Part shown: positions 52,125 to 63,750 of the stretch, piece by piece
Position numbering within the stretch: position 1 is the stretch's first letter
Layout of the letters: each line of letters starts with the position of its first letter
NCBI GenBank assembly: GCA_002778195.1
Contig: PCDI01000005.1
Span: 2,495,954-2,559,953 of the forward strand
From: Raffaelea ambrosiae
Lineage: Eukaryota > Ascomycota > Sordariomycetes > Ophiostomatales > Ophiostomataceae
Direction of reading: 5' to 3'
Length of the DNA: 64,000 nt
Notes under the pieces: generated by a model
What the model was told of the DNA's origin: nothing
What the model saw: the letters and a program-made list of their open reading frames with translations, nothing else
Database searches by the model: none
Made by a program: the position numbers and the translations under genes

Positions 52125-54130
52125 CTATGCGTCAAAGCTCAGCATGCTAAGCCTTGATTCTATCGCCTTGAGGTTGCTGGCGATAAGGTTTATCCGTGCA
52201 ATGGCCACGGAGTTCTGCACTTCGCTGACGGCTTCCTCCGAGGCATCGACCAGCTCGTAGCGGGACAGAGCCTTCTCGGTCTCGAGACCGCCGAATATGT
52301 CAACATCCGACACCACCTCGGTGTTGAGCTCAAAGGGCTTGGTCGACTCTGCCGCTGCTTCAACCGCAGCGACAGTGGAAGTGGAGGGAGAGTCATGGTA
52401 TAGAGCAAAAGCAGGGTCGTTCTCGAACTCTGCGTCGACGATAGCAACAGTCTTGACAGTCTCCTTCTTCTCCTCGGCGATCGGGTGGGCGATGACAGGC
52501 ATGTCGATCTTCTCCTCCTCAGCATCAAAACTGTTGCCAACAAAGTTGGAAGTCTTGCCGGTCAAAATGGACGTGTCAATGGAGACAGGCACGTCGGGTG
52601 TCTCAAGGACGGCGTAAACCTGGGGCTGGAAGGAGAAGGAGGGCTCGTTGTCAATCTGCAACATCGAGAAGTCGAAGTTCTGCTCCGGGATCATGGCCAC
52701 GCCGATCTGCTGCTGGGCAGCATAGGGGTTGACGTCCTTGGGAGCTTGACGTTGCTCGGCCTGGGGGGGCGGAGCCGGTGCGGCCTGCACCTGCTGGCTA
52801 GGATGGGACTGCTGAGACTGTTGAGACGGCTGCTGCTGCTGCTGCTGGTGGGGGAGCAGAGCCGGGTTGGCGCTGAGGCGATCGAGGAAGTCCGAGAAAG
52901 ATGGCGAGCCAAGTAGCATGCGGGTGAGGTCCGAGAGGCGCTTGTTCTCCTCGGCCAGGGCGCGGTTCTGTGTGCGCAGGTCGCCGTTCTCGGTGACCTT
53001 GCTAGCAATCTCAGACTCAAGCTGGGAGATGTATTCTATTGCATGTTAGTTTCGGCGTTTTGACGTGAGTTTCAAAATCAATGGAACTTACCCTTCCTCC
53101 GCGAGCGGAAAGCCCGAGCGGAAACCTTGTTGCGGAGCTGGCGGCGCTCCTTGCTGGTGAGCTTCTTGCCCTCCTCGCTGGCAAGCAGGCGCTCGTCATC
53201 ATCCATGTCCTCTTCGTCCTTCTTCGGGCGGGAGATATTGACCATGGGGCTGTTGCTGGAACCGCCCGGCGAGGACGGCCGGGCACGCATTGAGTTGAGA
53301 AGCTGGGTGATCTTCTGCTCGACGATGGGGTCCGATGGCTGGGCGGACTTGGAGCGCTGCTGGGCACCAGACTGAGCGGGCTTGGCAACCTGCTCCGCCT
53401 GCGGCTGGCCCACACTTTGGCGTTGGCGCTGCTGCTGCTGGATGATCTGTTGCTGTTGACGCTGCTGGGCCTGGGCCTTGGCAAGAGCAGCCTGCTGGTG
53501 CATGCCGGGCCAGAGACGGCCGACGTTGCCAGTCTGCGACGACGCGTTGCTGGCGAGCATTTGTTGCGGCTGCGGGATCATGCCGTCTTGGCTGGCGACA
53601 ATGCCCGGGCTCAAAGTGGCCGACGTGGCTGCGGCGGTCGAGTCGGCGTAGAAGAACCCGCTAGCGTCGCCAGCCGGTGACTCGAAGTCCAGTTCGATGT
53701 CAGACGGGCTGACGGAGTTGGGTGATGTGTTGAAGTCGAACATATCGTCGCCGTTGGGGATGTTAAGGAAACCCCCCATGTCAAAGTTCTGGAAGCCAGC
53801 AGCCATCTGGGTGTTCTGGTTGACAGCGTATGTGTTGGCCAGGGCGCCAGGGGCAAAGCCAGTCTGCTGCTTGTACCGATCGTACTGGTGGCTAGGACCC
53901 GTCATCTGGGGGTTGGTCGACATAATCGTCGCCGGCGTTGTTGAGGCGGCGGTGGTGTGAACGAACGGGGTTTTGGAGGTGGATGGCGACATGCTCGGCG
54001 AGTAGTCGGACAGGTCGAGGAGCGACTCGATGGGGTCCATCAGACCGACCGAGGCGACGCCCGAGGCAGCCGACATGTTGTCGGTCATGCTGTTGGCGGC
54101 GTCGGATTCTTGCTTGATGCTGCTGTTCAT
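52125..54130 (-). CDS. bZIP transcription factor
   Basis: Two exons, 53092-54130 and 52125-53035, join across a 56-nt intron (donor GTAAGT, branch ACTAAC, acceptor ATAG), giving 649 residues. The intron splits the bZIP at Lys-Glu: basic region RRQLRNKVSARAFRSRRK (about 330-347) ends exon 1 and EYISQLESEIASKV opens exon 2. The leucine heptads (QLE, GDL, ALAEEN, KRL) extend to about 385. The N-terminus holds acidic/aromatic patches (NFDMGGFLNI, DDMFDFN, DIELDFESP) typical of activation domains and a Gln-rich run. The C-terminus is Ser/Glu-rich with a second Gln run and ends in ESRLSMLSFDA. DNA binding as a dimer through the basic region is expected. The basic-region sequence NKVSARAFRSRRK differs from the common AP-1 pattern (N-x2-A-x2-R); I do not assign a named orthologue. 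Confidence 0.92.
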
Positions 54131-54816
54131 CCTTGGCGTGATGCCTGGTTGTGGGTGCGAGAACAAGGAGAACCGGAAGCGAGGGACGCGTAAAGAGGTG
54201 ATGGGCACTGCTGTCGTCGTGCGTATGTATGCTCTAGTTGTTGTCTCGTCGTCGTCGTCGTTATTGTACTGGGTGGCAAAACGAGGCCGTTCGTGCGCGC
54301 TTTTGTGATGCGGATATCTTAGGGTGCTCGCTGTACGTTGAAAGTGGCGGCTTGGCAAGTGAGGGTGGAGGACGGAATAAGAGAGAAATGAAGGAAGAAG
54401 AGAAGGGCGAGGGATGATTCTAAAAAAGAAACAGAAGACGGAAGAAAACAGAATAGGAGACAGAAGAGATGTGGGCACTGTTGGGTAAAGAAGGGGGGAA
54501 AGGAGAAGAAACGTGTTAGAGAATTTACTGTGGATTCTCCGGCTTTTGGGCTGTTTGCGTGGGAAAAAGGGAGGAAAGAGCAGGGCAGAGCAGGACAGAG
54601 CGGAAACAGGAGACTCTGCTGGGCGTTTGGGTGGATGTTTTGGTGGGTGCCTGGCTTGGGGGTGTGATGCCAGTGGGGCCGTCGGGGGGGCGTGTAAGGG
54701 CGTGAGCGACAGACAATAAAAAAAAGGAAATGGAGAAAAAGAACACAGGGAGAGCGCACCAGCGACAGGCCCCGACGGAGCAGGCAATAGAAGCAAACAG
54801 AAGGAGCGACTCAGCA
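54131..54816 (-). promoter_or_regulatory. ATG-free pyrimidine-rich leader/promoter of the bZIP gene
   Basis: On the coding strand no ATG occurs in any frame between 54131 and 54816; the nearest upstream ATG (54817-54819) is out of frame. The same strand is pyrimidine-rich, and the bZIP frame stays open through this region to about 54874 with no ATG. The region probably holds the transcription start and a long 5' leader. Confidence 0.65.
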
Positions 54817-54819
54817 CAT

Positions 54820-57800
54820 TAACCGAGAGCGAGGCAGGCGGACAGGCGTTTCGGGGGGCCAGCAGTGCGTGCACCAGCGCAGGAAGGAGCGAGCGGCTTG
54901 GACGACATGGCTGGGTCTGGTTGGGCAGGGCGGCACACCATGCGAGCTGACTGGGGACTTGGGGGGGAGGGGGGGGGGGGCGAGGAAGCGAGCTGATGAC
55001 GCGTCCCTCCTCTCGGACCCCACTTGCCCTCTACGGCGTCTGTGTGCCATGTATATTACACTGCCTCGTTACGGCCTGAAAAGCAAGGCAGCAGGTAGTG
55101 ATGTCACTTGTCCTGCCGAACACAAAGGAAAGAGACTTTGACCGTTTGGGGTCCGTTTCGGCTCTGCCGACCCCTTGGCATTCCAGTCAGCCAGAAGATC
55201 ACCGTAAAGTGCAGTATGTGGTTCGAAAGAGGCCATGTACGGTGTAACTAGTTATGGCGTTTTTGCCCATGTCCTTCGCAAGCACAATGTATCTTACTCT
55301 TTCACTCAATCCCTGTCCGCCTTCGAGACAGTCCCTGTTCGAACCAAGGGCACCGAAAGCCAGTAACTGCTATGTATTAGTTAGCCAGCGATCTGTCAAC
55401 AGGTCGCTACGGCGCGAGAAGCAAAGAAAACTTGCTACAAGATGCATAGTAACTTACACAGAAAACGGTCAATGGCGTAGCACAACTGCAGCACACCCAA
55501 GAGGCACTTACGACGACTTGCGGTCGGCAGGATTACGAAGCCTTGATTGCTAGGCTCCCAGGCTGTCCGGTGGTGTCTGGTCTGCCTATGTTGTCGCTCC
55601 TGTTGGATGGCTGACCCCAATCGATTTGTGAACGCTGCATGCATGTCAGACGCCATGGATGGTCGGGTATCATACCAGAGGATGGAATGTTGAGAGCAGA
55701 GCCTCCTGGCTTTACGAGAGTTGCCCGACCGTTGCGCTTGCTGGTTCGCTGGGGCCACGACTACGACACAATTGTGGCAGAGAATGGCATCTTTGCCCAA
55801 CTAGGCGATTGAGTGGCTATCCATCATTTCTTGCGATCGGTGGCTCGGGATATTACTATGGAGCGCGAAAGCCACAAGCAAAGCAAGGGGGCTAAAAGTG
55901 AACACGAGCGAATTGACAGTAGGGCATCTTTCTACTATGTACGTATTTTACATGACGCTGCTGTGGCAAAGCTCTGCTGTACTTGTTGCGAGCAGTGTGT
56001 TATCCTCTGGCTTTGCCTTGCTCTGGCTTCTTCTTGAACTACTTGCACCGTTCTTTCGCCGACCGTCTCTGCGAATCGGATCCATGTATCCCGTTGTTTG
56101 GCGTCGCCTGCACAGCCGCCAACAGCAATATTACTATGTAGCAGAGTATCTCACAACGGAGAGCGAGCAGCTAACAGTGGTGCCCCGCTGTAGTATGGGG
56201 GGGGGGGGGCCAAACCGTTTTCGTCCGCCTGGACACCTGCCTCAGCGAGCCGGTCTTCTGGAACCCCAAGGCAAGTTCCGTTAGCGGCAGCCTATGAGCA
56301 AGATACCTCCATCCTGGTGGCGTTTGTGTGGTCAGCCAGGTACCTTAGCCAGGGCATAAATTGCCACCCACAATGCTTGGAATTGCTTGGTCAGGGCCGG
56401 TCCCCATCTGCCACTCGGGCAGGAAAGCGGGAAACACAGGCTGCACAGGCTGCACAGCCTCGAACACCCACCAAAAGCAATCCCAGGGAAATGAGGAAGA
56501 GGCACGCACCGGCGGTTGAACAGGCGTTCATACACAGTACTACATAGTATGTACTCGTAGATGCCCCCCCGGTCGCCGTTTTGCCCCAGCGCCGGGGTCG
56601 CTTGCCTGGCCCATGCGCTGTGGCCTCGCCATTTTCAAGTGGCATCTCAGTGCCATTTGAATGGCCATTTCGATACACTCGTGGTGATGCATAGAATCTG
56701 CCGCAACAAACGGCTCGTCTCACCGTTTTCGCCTGCTTCGGCCACCAGAAAGGCTCGTCTCGGGTCCGGATGTTCGGCGTCTGCTCGAGTCCGTTGCTCA
56801 AGTCCGCTGGGCTGACTGCTGGAGTCAGCCTGTCGGACATTCTACTATTCTCCGCAGAACTTGCACTCGTACTATGTACGAGTATGTCCGGCCATCCTAT
56901 CTGCGAGCAATGCCTCAAACAGCAGGTGTGCCAAGCAGACAAGGCAGCCAGGCAGCAGCTTTTTTTTTCCCCTTCGGCTCGCCGACCTTTCGTTGGCTAC
57001 TCCTCGTTCTTTTTGCGTGCCGATGCGTTCGTCTCCTTTCCTCGGGGGTTTTTCCCATTCCACCACAACCCATCATGCCTTGACGGACCGGACCTCCTCT
57101 TTTGCCCAAGGCATTGCCGCCCACTCGTGGCGAAACGAAACAATTCAAGCATCCCAAGAGCCGGCCGTTGCCATGCAAAATAAAAACATAAAGGCAAAGG
57201 AGAAAAACTGCGGCAGAACCCCCTTTTTCACCCTGGACGGCCCTCTTTATTTTTTGCCTGAGCCCACATCGACAGACTGAGGCAGTTGCTTGATGGCTGT
57301 AAGAATAAAAATAGAAAACGGGTCTCGGAGGAAGGCACAGTGGAAAACCTCGTACGGTGGGCCAAGTCGCAGCTCGTAATCCATAACTAGTAGTAAGAAA
57401 CTTAAGATACATCTGATCTTAATGCATTGCACTCCGTAATGCTACAACAAAGAAAAACAACCCCATCTTAAAAAAATTAAAAATTAAAAAATAATAATAA
57501 AATGAAAGTCGGAAAAAAAATTAGACAAAAAAAAAGATTAGATATTGTCCATCGTTGTTGCTCGCACACGCCCGGTGCCCACCAAATCCAGGGGCACCAA
57601 CGCATACGTAACATCCACGTACGCCATCTTTTCGCACCGCCCATTTGGCTGCCGGACCCCTCCACTTTTGCTTCAGTTCTTTCATGGCATTGGCTGGCTC
57701 AGGCCATAGAAAGCGTTCCGTTTCACAGGAACAACCACAATCGCATTGCACATGGCTACGAAGTTATTTTACACCGCCCGATGGCGGCAAACTTTTCAGT

Positions 57801-60800
57801 TGCTGTGTACGCGTGGTTCCCTCTTCTTTTTAGACATAACAACCGTAATGCTATGGGGATCATGTGGTAACAAAGAAACAAAAGAACCTCTGCCATTGTC
57901 CATGTTTCAAAACAAACCCCAAAAGTCTAGACCGCGGTTGAAACAAGATGGGGCGAGGCCACTCAGGGGTAGGCACAGAAATAGATGTGAGGCAAGAAAA
58001 CGCCTTACCACATCGGCCCCACGAGACAAGGCATACTGTGTGATTAGTGAAGCTTTTCAAAAAACGACATTTACCAGGTTCGGCACCATCAAGAAGATGA
58101 TGCATCATCACGTGTCGTAATGTCGGATGCACGTGCATTATCACGTGCTGCTGTCGAGCTTTCTCTTTCGTTGACGAAACGGCTGGATGTTGTTCGTGAT
58201 AGACAGGAGAGTTCTTACAAAATGTCTCCTGCTTTTCGGAATGTACAGTGTTCGCAGTGTGACTTGCCGTATTTGGTTATGCCAAGTGTGGAAGAGACTT
58301 CTGTCTTTCCATGAATAGACAGAATAGACAGTGTCGACCATGTCTATGAGAACAAGATTCAAAAAACATCACTTTAGTCTCTGGCCCGGCAATCGATGTA
58401 CGATGTCTATCTTGTTTCAGTAGTGACTGCCGTGATAGTGGTCGAGTATAGTGGGAAGAGCGTTTATCGTTCATAGTTGAGCTGAAGCTGGAGCAAGAAC
58501 AGAAGCTATTCCTGGCTGTTGGTAGATCAATGTTTGTCTCTTTGTGTCTGCTGCTGTGCAAATGCGGTAGAAGAACTCATCTTGTCTTCGTTTCAGTTAT
58601 ATGGCTAGTTATACAATAGCTTAGGTCCCGTCTGATCGCCGGAATTTTTGTCAGTCTTTTGGATGCTTGTGTCTTTTTTCTTCTTTGAGCCGATCACGGC
58701 TCAGTAAGCTTTCTGTGGACAAGCTGAACAATTTTTTTGGTCATCTTGCCTTGCGGCAATCCCGTTTCCGGTGGGCATTCTGGGCTCTTTTTTCGACTTT
58801 TTTTTTTTTTTTTTTTTGTCACTCACCCTCATCGCCTTCTCTGCCAGCCATGACTGAGAATTCTGTCGACAAGCAGGCAAGCTTCAATCCGACTCGCTGA
58901 AAGTCGGCAAGGCGGTAAAAGAAAGCACAAGCGACAGTGGGAGGCATCGCCACCAACAGCGGAAGCGGTGACTCGTGATCGGCACTGATTAACTAGTGTG
59001 AGCTGCCAGGAGGTGTCCACGTTCACCCCAGTATGCTGCCATACATTGCTTTATGTAAGGCTTTCTAGAGTGACGGCAAAATGGTTCTGGAGACAAGTAT
59101 CTGGCCTTGTTGTATTTCATGGAAATGGTTCTCACTGTGGCTTTTTGGTGTTGCTGTCAATTAACTGCCACGGCCCACAGAGTATAAGCGCTGTGATCCA
59201 GGCTCTGCTTCAGCACAGAATCCGCTGTCGCAACGTCCTGGAAGCAACAACTTCGTCCACTGAAATGAGACAAAATCAAGGGCCTTGTGCGGTGGGAATA
59301 ATCGTATTTGTCTCTTCTCCAGCAGCACATATTTGTGAACTGCTCCACTAAAGGGCTCAAGTGCAGGCCGCTACGAAGCAATTTCCAATAGACTCAGTGA
59401 TCGGATTGCTCAACCCTGCATCGCAGCAACGGGAAATAGATTTCGGGCAGTCAAAATCGCTGCGGATGACACAATAGAACAGGTTTCTAATGCTACAACA
59501 GAAGCATTGCAGCCAGTCGCCGTGTTCCAAAGGTCTCAATATTGAACGACCTCCCCCGGAGCCTTCCCGGTCTCAGTATGTGTCCCCCGGAAACAGCACA
59601 CCTCTAGTCTTGCGAAGCAGCATGTTCGGGGATTGCTAGGCTATATGGCTGAAAGAAGAGCAAGTCTTCGCAGGCGTTCTGCCGGCCTCCGTGATCCAAA
59701 GCAGTAAGTACATTGGCCTTCGCATGAAAGATGCGACTGGCTAGGTCCCAGGTGTACAACCCGATGTTGCACGTTGTTTGAAGAAGCAAGCACTTCCGAT
59801 TCCATTGCAGACAACCTTGCTGATATTTTCCTCCATACTGTAGAGTCCTTGTGCTTCTAATGATATATTAAGGGTCATTTGGCACCGCGGATTTGAAGTT
59901 CCACATCCCAGGACGAAGTGTAACAACTTAGACAGATGGAATTTTTCCACGGGCAAGGGGCAAGACACGTTCCATAGACAGTTAACACATGGAGAGCACA
60001 CTGCACTATTTTGTGGACTTGAAAACGAGCTCAGTTGTGCTTGTGATGCTAAACTTCGATGCTGCAACCGGGCCGTTGGCTGTGTCGACATGTCTATACA
60101 TGCCGGTGGCAGTAGACAAGAGATTGCATAACAACACGTCTGACTTAGCCAGTCACTTCATAAGAGTCCATTGGCCGCATAAGAGATGAGAGCCATGAGT
60201 TTCAACGAGGTCTGGGAGCAATATCTCGTCCGGTGTTTCGCTCTCGCGAGGCTGCGAATCATATTCGACACATCACATCGCTAATGCAACCGGACCTCAC
60301 AACAGCAACACTTAAACAGACAGTTTCACCTATTGACCAAAAAAAGCAAGAGGCATCATTTTTGGGAGAGGAAAATGGAGAGTGAAAAAATAAAAATAAA
60401 AGACACACATCAACAAGCGGGAATCACAACAGCACATGAAAAAACATGGCCAAAACAGAAGGTGCGGTTTTATTCACAAGGAAGGTGAGGTTTGCGCCAA
60501 CCAGACGCACAAGCTCCCCACAGCCAAGGGGAAAAAAAAAAAAAGCAAACAATATTAAGGGCCTGTTTTTAGGCTCAGTCCCGAAAAAGCAGGGCCGGTG
60601 GGGGAGAAAGCATCAATAAGTGGGCCTCTTTGGAATGGATGGCTTTCATTGGCCGATGACCCCCCTTTCCCTGGGGAAGACCAAAATAAAAAAGAAGCAC
60701 CGAATTTTCACAATTTTTTTCTTGTTTAATTTTATTTCTTCAACTCTGCACACAGTACAGCCCCTGACAGGACCGTTCAGTGGCATCGAGAAAGCAACCC

Positions 60801-61335
60801 TCTTCGTTCCGTACAAGCCTATTGCCATCGGCGTGTTGTCGTCCACGGACTGCGAGGCGTTTAGAGTCGTCAGTGTTGGAGCGCGCGCGCGTCTGCGACC
60901 GTACCCCCAGCCACTCCTGTCCGAGGGGGAAGCAACAAAGCAACAGAAGGGGGAGAAATTTCAGCCTCCCTGTATTCTGCGGTGTATCTTATGTTTGGGT
61001 GGGCAATTCCCCAGCACCCACCTAGCACCAGCCAGGCACACCCACTGTTTCCTTTTTTTTAATTCGCATTTTCCGAAATTTTCTTTTCTATTTTTTTTAT
61101 TTCCTGCGCTTTTTCGCCATTATTTTTGCCTCAAAAAAAAAGAGAAAAAAGGGTAGCTCTGCGAAGCTCGCGACAGCTGCCCCTCGAGAGCGACTTGGAA
61201 CGTCCTTCTCGTGGTTTTCGCTCCTTTTTGCCCTCGTCGCGGCCTCCGGCCCCCCCTCCTCCCCCCCCCCTTTTCTTGGGCCTCCCTCCGTCGCCTGCCC
61301 TTCCTTCGTCCTCCAACCCCTTCTTCCTCCTCACG
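54820..61335. other. Largest space without a supportable gene, 6.5 kb
   Basis: G runs (54961-54981 with one A; 56197-56210) and a T run (58799-58817) occur. Small minus-strand frames at 59157-60091 (such as 59741-60091) are interrupted by stops and have no recognisable motif; they could be a decayed gene. A T/C-rich stretch precedes the gene starting at 61336. No transposon domain, terminal repeat or tRNA was found. Confidence 0.5.
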
Positions 61336-62783
61336 ATGGCGACCAAGCCGGAACCCATCCGTCGCAACGGCTTCCAATACGACGGCACGTTCTCGACCAT
61401 CGACGGCGTCGCCTACGAGCGCCCGCAACATCTGCTGCGTCTCTGCTACCCGGCCGACCCCGAGAAATGGAAGATCAAGCTGGGCCGTGGGCGGCCGCCC
61501 AAGATGGAGAAGATTACGGAGCTCGAGGCCACGCGCACGCTGTCGCGCAAGTTTATGCTGGCCCAGTTCCGCTTCTACGGCCTGCCGCCGCCGTACCAGT
61601 CATCTGCCGAGGAGGTGCTCGCCATTTTCCGCGAGCAGGTGTCCAACGGGAATGTGAGTGTGCTCTTCTCTGGACCTGCTCTCCACTAGCTTCACTGGAC
61701 CTCGATTTGCCCCATGCGAGGCTGCCATACGTTTTTATCTCCTCCGCCCCCTGTACTGACACAAATTGCTTTCCTTCCTAGTTCCGGAAGATGGCCGAAG
61801 ACGTCGAGGCCATGCGCGACGAGATGGCCCGCGAGTGGGAGTCGCGTAAAGACACGTCCGCGCAGCGGCCACGGGGACGGCCCAAGGGCAGCACCCGCAA
61901 GGTCGAGGATGCCATCCCGGCCACCATTGCCGGCGCCTACGTCATCACGTCCAAGGAGATCCAGGACCAGTGGTCCGTGAACGGCAACCTCACCCTCGAC
62001 GTCGCCCCGACGTCTTCGTCGGGCGTCTACAAAGCCACCTTCCACTTCGGTGTCATCCTCGGCGTCATGATATTGTCCGCGGACGAGAAGCAGCTCGCAG
62101 CCCACGTGCGCCGTCTCGACGCCGGCGACGACCCAGACCGCCGCATGGGCAACGGTCCCGGTGGCGACGACGGCAGTGCAAACAGCAACAAGCGCAAGCA
62201 GGCACCCAACGGCGCCGGCCGCCGCGGCGACATGCAGCAGCTGGTGCCCGGCAAGAAGGCTCGCACCTCGGGAGGTCCCCCGGGCATGGGTGGCATGCCC
62301 GGAGGCGTCAATGGACCCATGGGGCCCATGGGCGGTATGCCCGGCATGGCTGGCATGCCCGGTATGGCTGGCATGGGCCCGCCTGGGTTCAGCCTGGGTG
62401 CGCTCGTCGGCGGCGTGGACCCGCTGAACGAGGCCACGAACAACCACAGTGGCAACAACAACACGGTCAACAACGGCACATCGTCTGTTCCGCCCGGCCC
62501 CGGTTTGCAGACAACCACCAGCCGGCCGCCGCTCAAGTTCTACGTGCGATGGCGCGGCCGCGGCCCCGTGGAGAATAACATGCAGACGGGCGAGCACCGA
62601 GGCACGCTCAAGTTTACCAACAAGCACTACACCAAGTTTGCCGGCGAGATGGACCTGAGCTTTCTCGGCGCCGACGAGATCACGGGCAAACGCATCTCGG
62701 ACGTACCGACCCTGTCCGGCGAGTCGTGGTCGGACTACCTGGAAACGGTGTACGACTGGACCCGTGGCAACCGGTGGAACTGA
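61336..62783 (+). CDS. AT-hook protein of unknown function
   Basis: Two exons, 61336-61653 and 61782-62783, join across a 128-nt intron (donor GTGAGT, branch TACTGACAC, acceptor CTAG), giving 439 residues. ATG 61336 follows a CT-rich leader. Two AT-hook cores are present: GRGRPPK near residue 51 and RPRGRPKGS near 135. The N-terminal segment (YDGTFSTIDGVAYERPQHLL, RLCYPADPEKWKIKLG) and a central part (AYVITSKEIQDQWSVNGNLT, GVYKATFHFGVILGVMIL) look folded. A Gly/Met/Pro-rich linker (about 250-285) and an Asn/Ser stretch lead to a C-terminal segment (LKFYVRWRGRGPVENNMQTG, HRGTLKFTNKHYTKFAGEMD, WSDYLETVYDWTRGN). AT-hooks bind the minor groove of AT-rich DNA, so a chromatin role is likely. I do not recognise the family of the other parts. 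Confidence 0.85.
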
Positions 62784-63120
62784 ACAGCAACGTCGCTTGG
62801 AGAGTCGTTTTCTGTCTTTCCCGAGGGTTGGGCATCGTCTCTCCTGGCGTGCCTTCTCTCTTGTTGCCCTTGTCTCCCGGCAGGCTTTTTCTCATCGTCT
62901 TTTGCTCACACATAGTCCAGTGCTTTGTGTGTGCGTGCGCGCACGTGTTTGTCCTTGGGTCTTTACCCTTCTCTTTTCTTTTCAGACTTTTTCGCTTCTG
63001 CTCTTTTATTCCCATTATTGTTTGTACGAGTTCACGGCGCGGCGTCTCTCGGGTGGCTGGGTTTTGCTTTGATATCTCTGCCACAGTTGCGAACGTGGAG
63101 CTACACCATTTCCGAGATGT
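62784..63120. other. 3' flank of AT-hook gene
   Basis: T-rich sequence consistent with a 3' UTR. No gene seen. Confidence 0.5.
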
Positions 63121-63750
63121 TTAATCCTGGTTTATACGTATCGTGCTGCGTTTGCAAGGAAATGATCGGAGGCATGTCGGATGTGTGTTTTTATTTAGGC
63201 AGGCAGGTAGGCAGGACAGGTTTTGGGAACCGCGATGGATGGCTATGATGGGACTTTGTCGGAACAGACGACTCCTAGGTATGAGCGGCTGGTACATGCT
63301 GGGTTCTAAGGACGAGGTTTTGTTAGTTATGTCCTTGATCGTTGTTCTTTCTGTGAAAGCTGGCCAACCAAAAGTTATTATAACGAGAACATGACAGTAG
63401 CGTGAGAACAACAGCAACAACAACAACAGTGACAATGCAGGAGCGAGGGAGCAAAACAAAATAACAGAAGCACAACAACAAAACAAAAACGAGCAAATAC
63501 GACAGCCAAAACTGTACTGGAACACAGGCGAAAGACAGAAATGGTACTTCTCGCAAACCTCGTGATCACGGAACAACGTGACACTATAGTTGGCCCAGCC
63601 TCGTGCTGCTCGATATGCTTCTGTCTTCGATAGTCCACGCGTATCGCGCGTCTGTTGCGCCTCCGGAGGTATGGGATGGTCGTGGGGCGTGGGTGTGAAC
63701 ATTCCTGCGATCGACCCGACTGGATTGGGCCGTCTCACGGAAGAGTTCAT
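63121..63750 (-). CDS. Candidate small gene, structure uncertain
   Basis: From ATG 63750 the first about 65 codons read like a real protein (RRPNPVGSIAGMFTPTPHDH, PPEAQQTRDTRGLSKTEAYR, AARGWANYSVTLF). After that the frame turns into a low-complexity Leu/Cys/Phe run produced by AAC repeats on the plus strand (63405-63480). An ACTAAC branch-like site and a TTAG acceptor-like site lie near 63305-63335 on the minus strand, so an intron may remove the low-complexity part, but I found no strong donor. I do not recognise the product. The coordinates give the open frame, not a confirmed model. Confidence 0.3.
   Translation of the reverse strand: MNSSVRRPNPVGSIAGMFTPTPHDHPIPPEAQQTRDTRGLSKTEAYRAARGWANYSVTLFRDHEVCEKYHFCLSPVFQYSFGCRICSFLFCCCASVILFCSLAPALSLLLLLLLFSRYCHVLVIITFGWPAFTERTTIKDITNKTSSLEPSMYQPLIPRSRLFRQSPIIAIHRGSQNLSCLPACLNKNTHPTCLRSFPCKRSTIRINQD

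Noticed and set aside
54131..54874. N-terminal extension of the bZIP protein by about 248 residues
   Set aside because: The open frame has no ATG and is Pro/Ser/Leu/Phe-rich as expected from a CT-rich leader. It is kept only as a testable non-AUG possibility.
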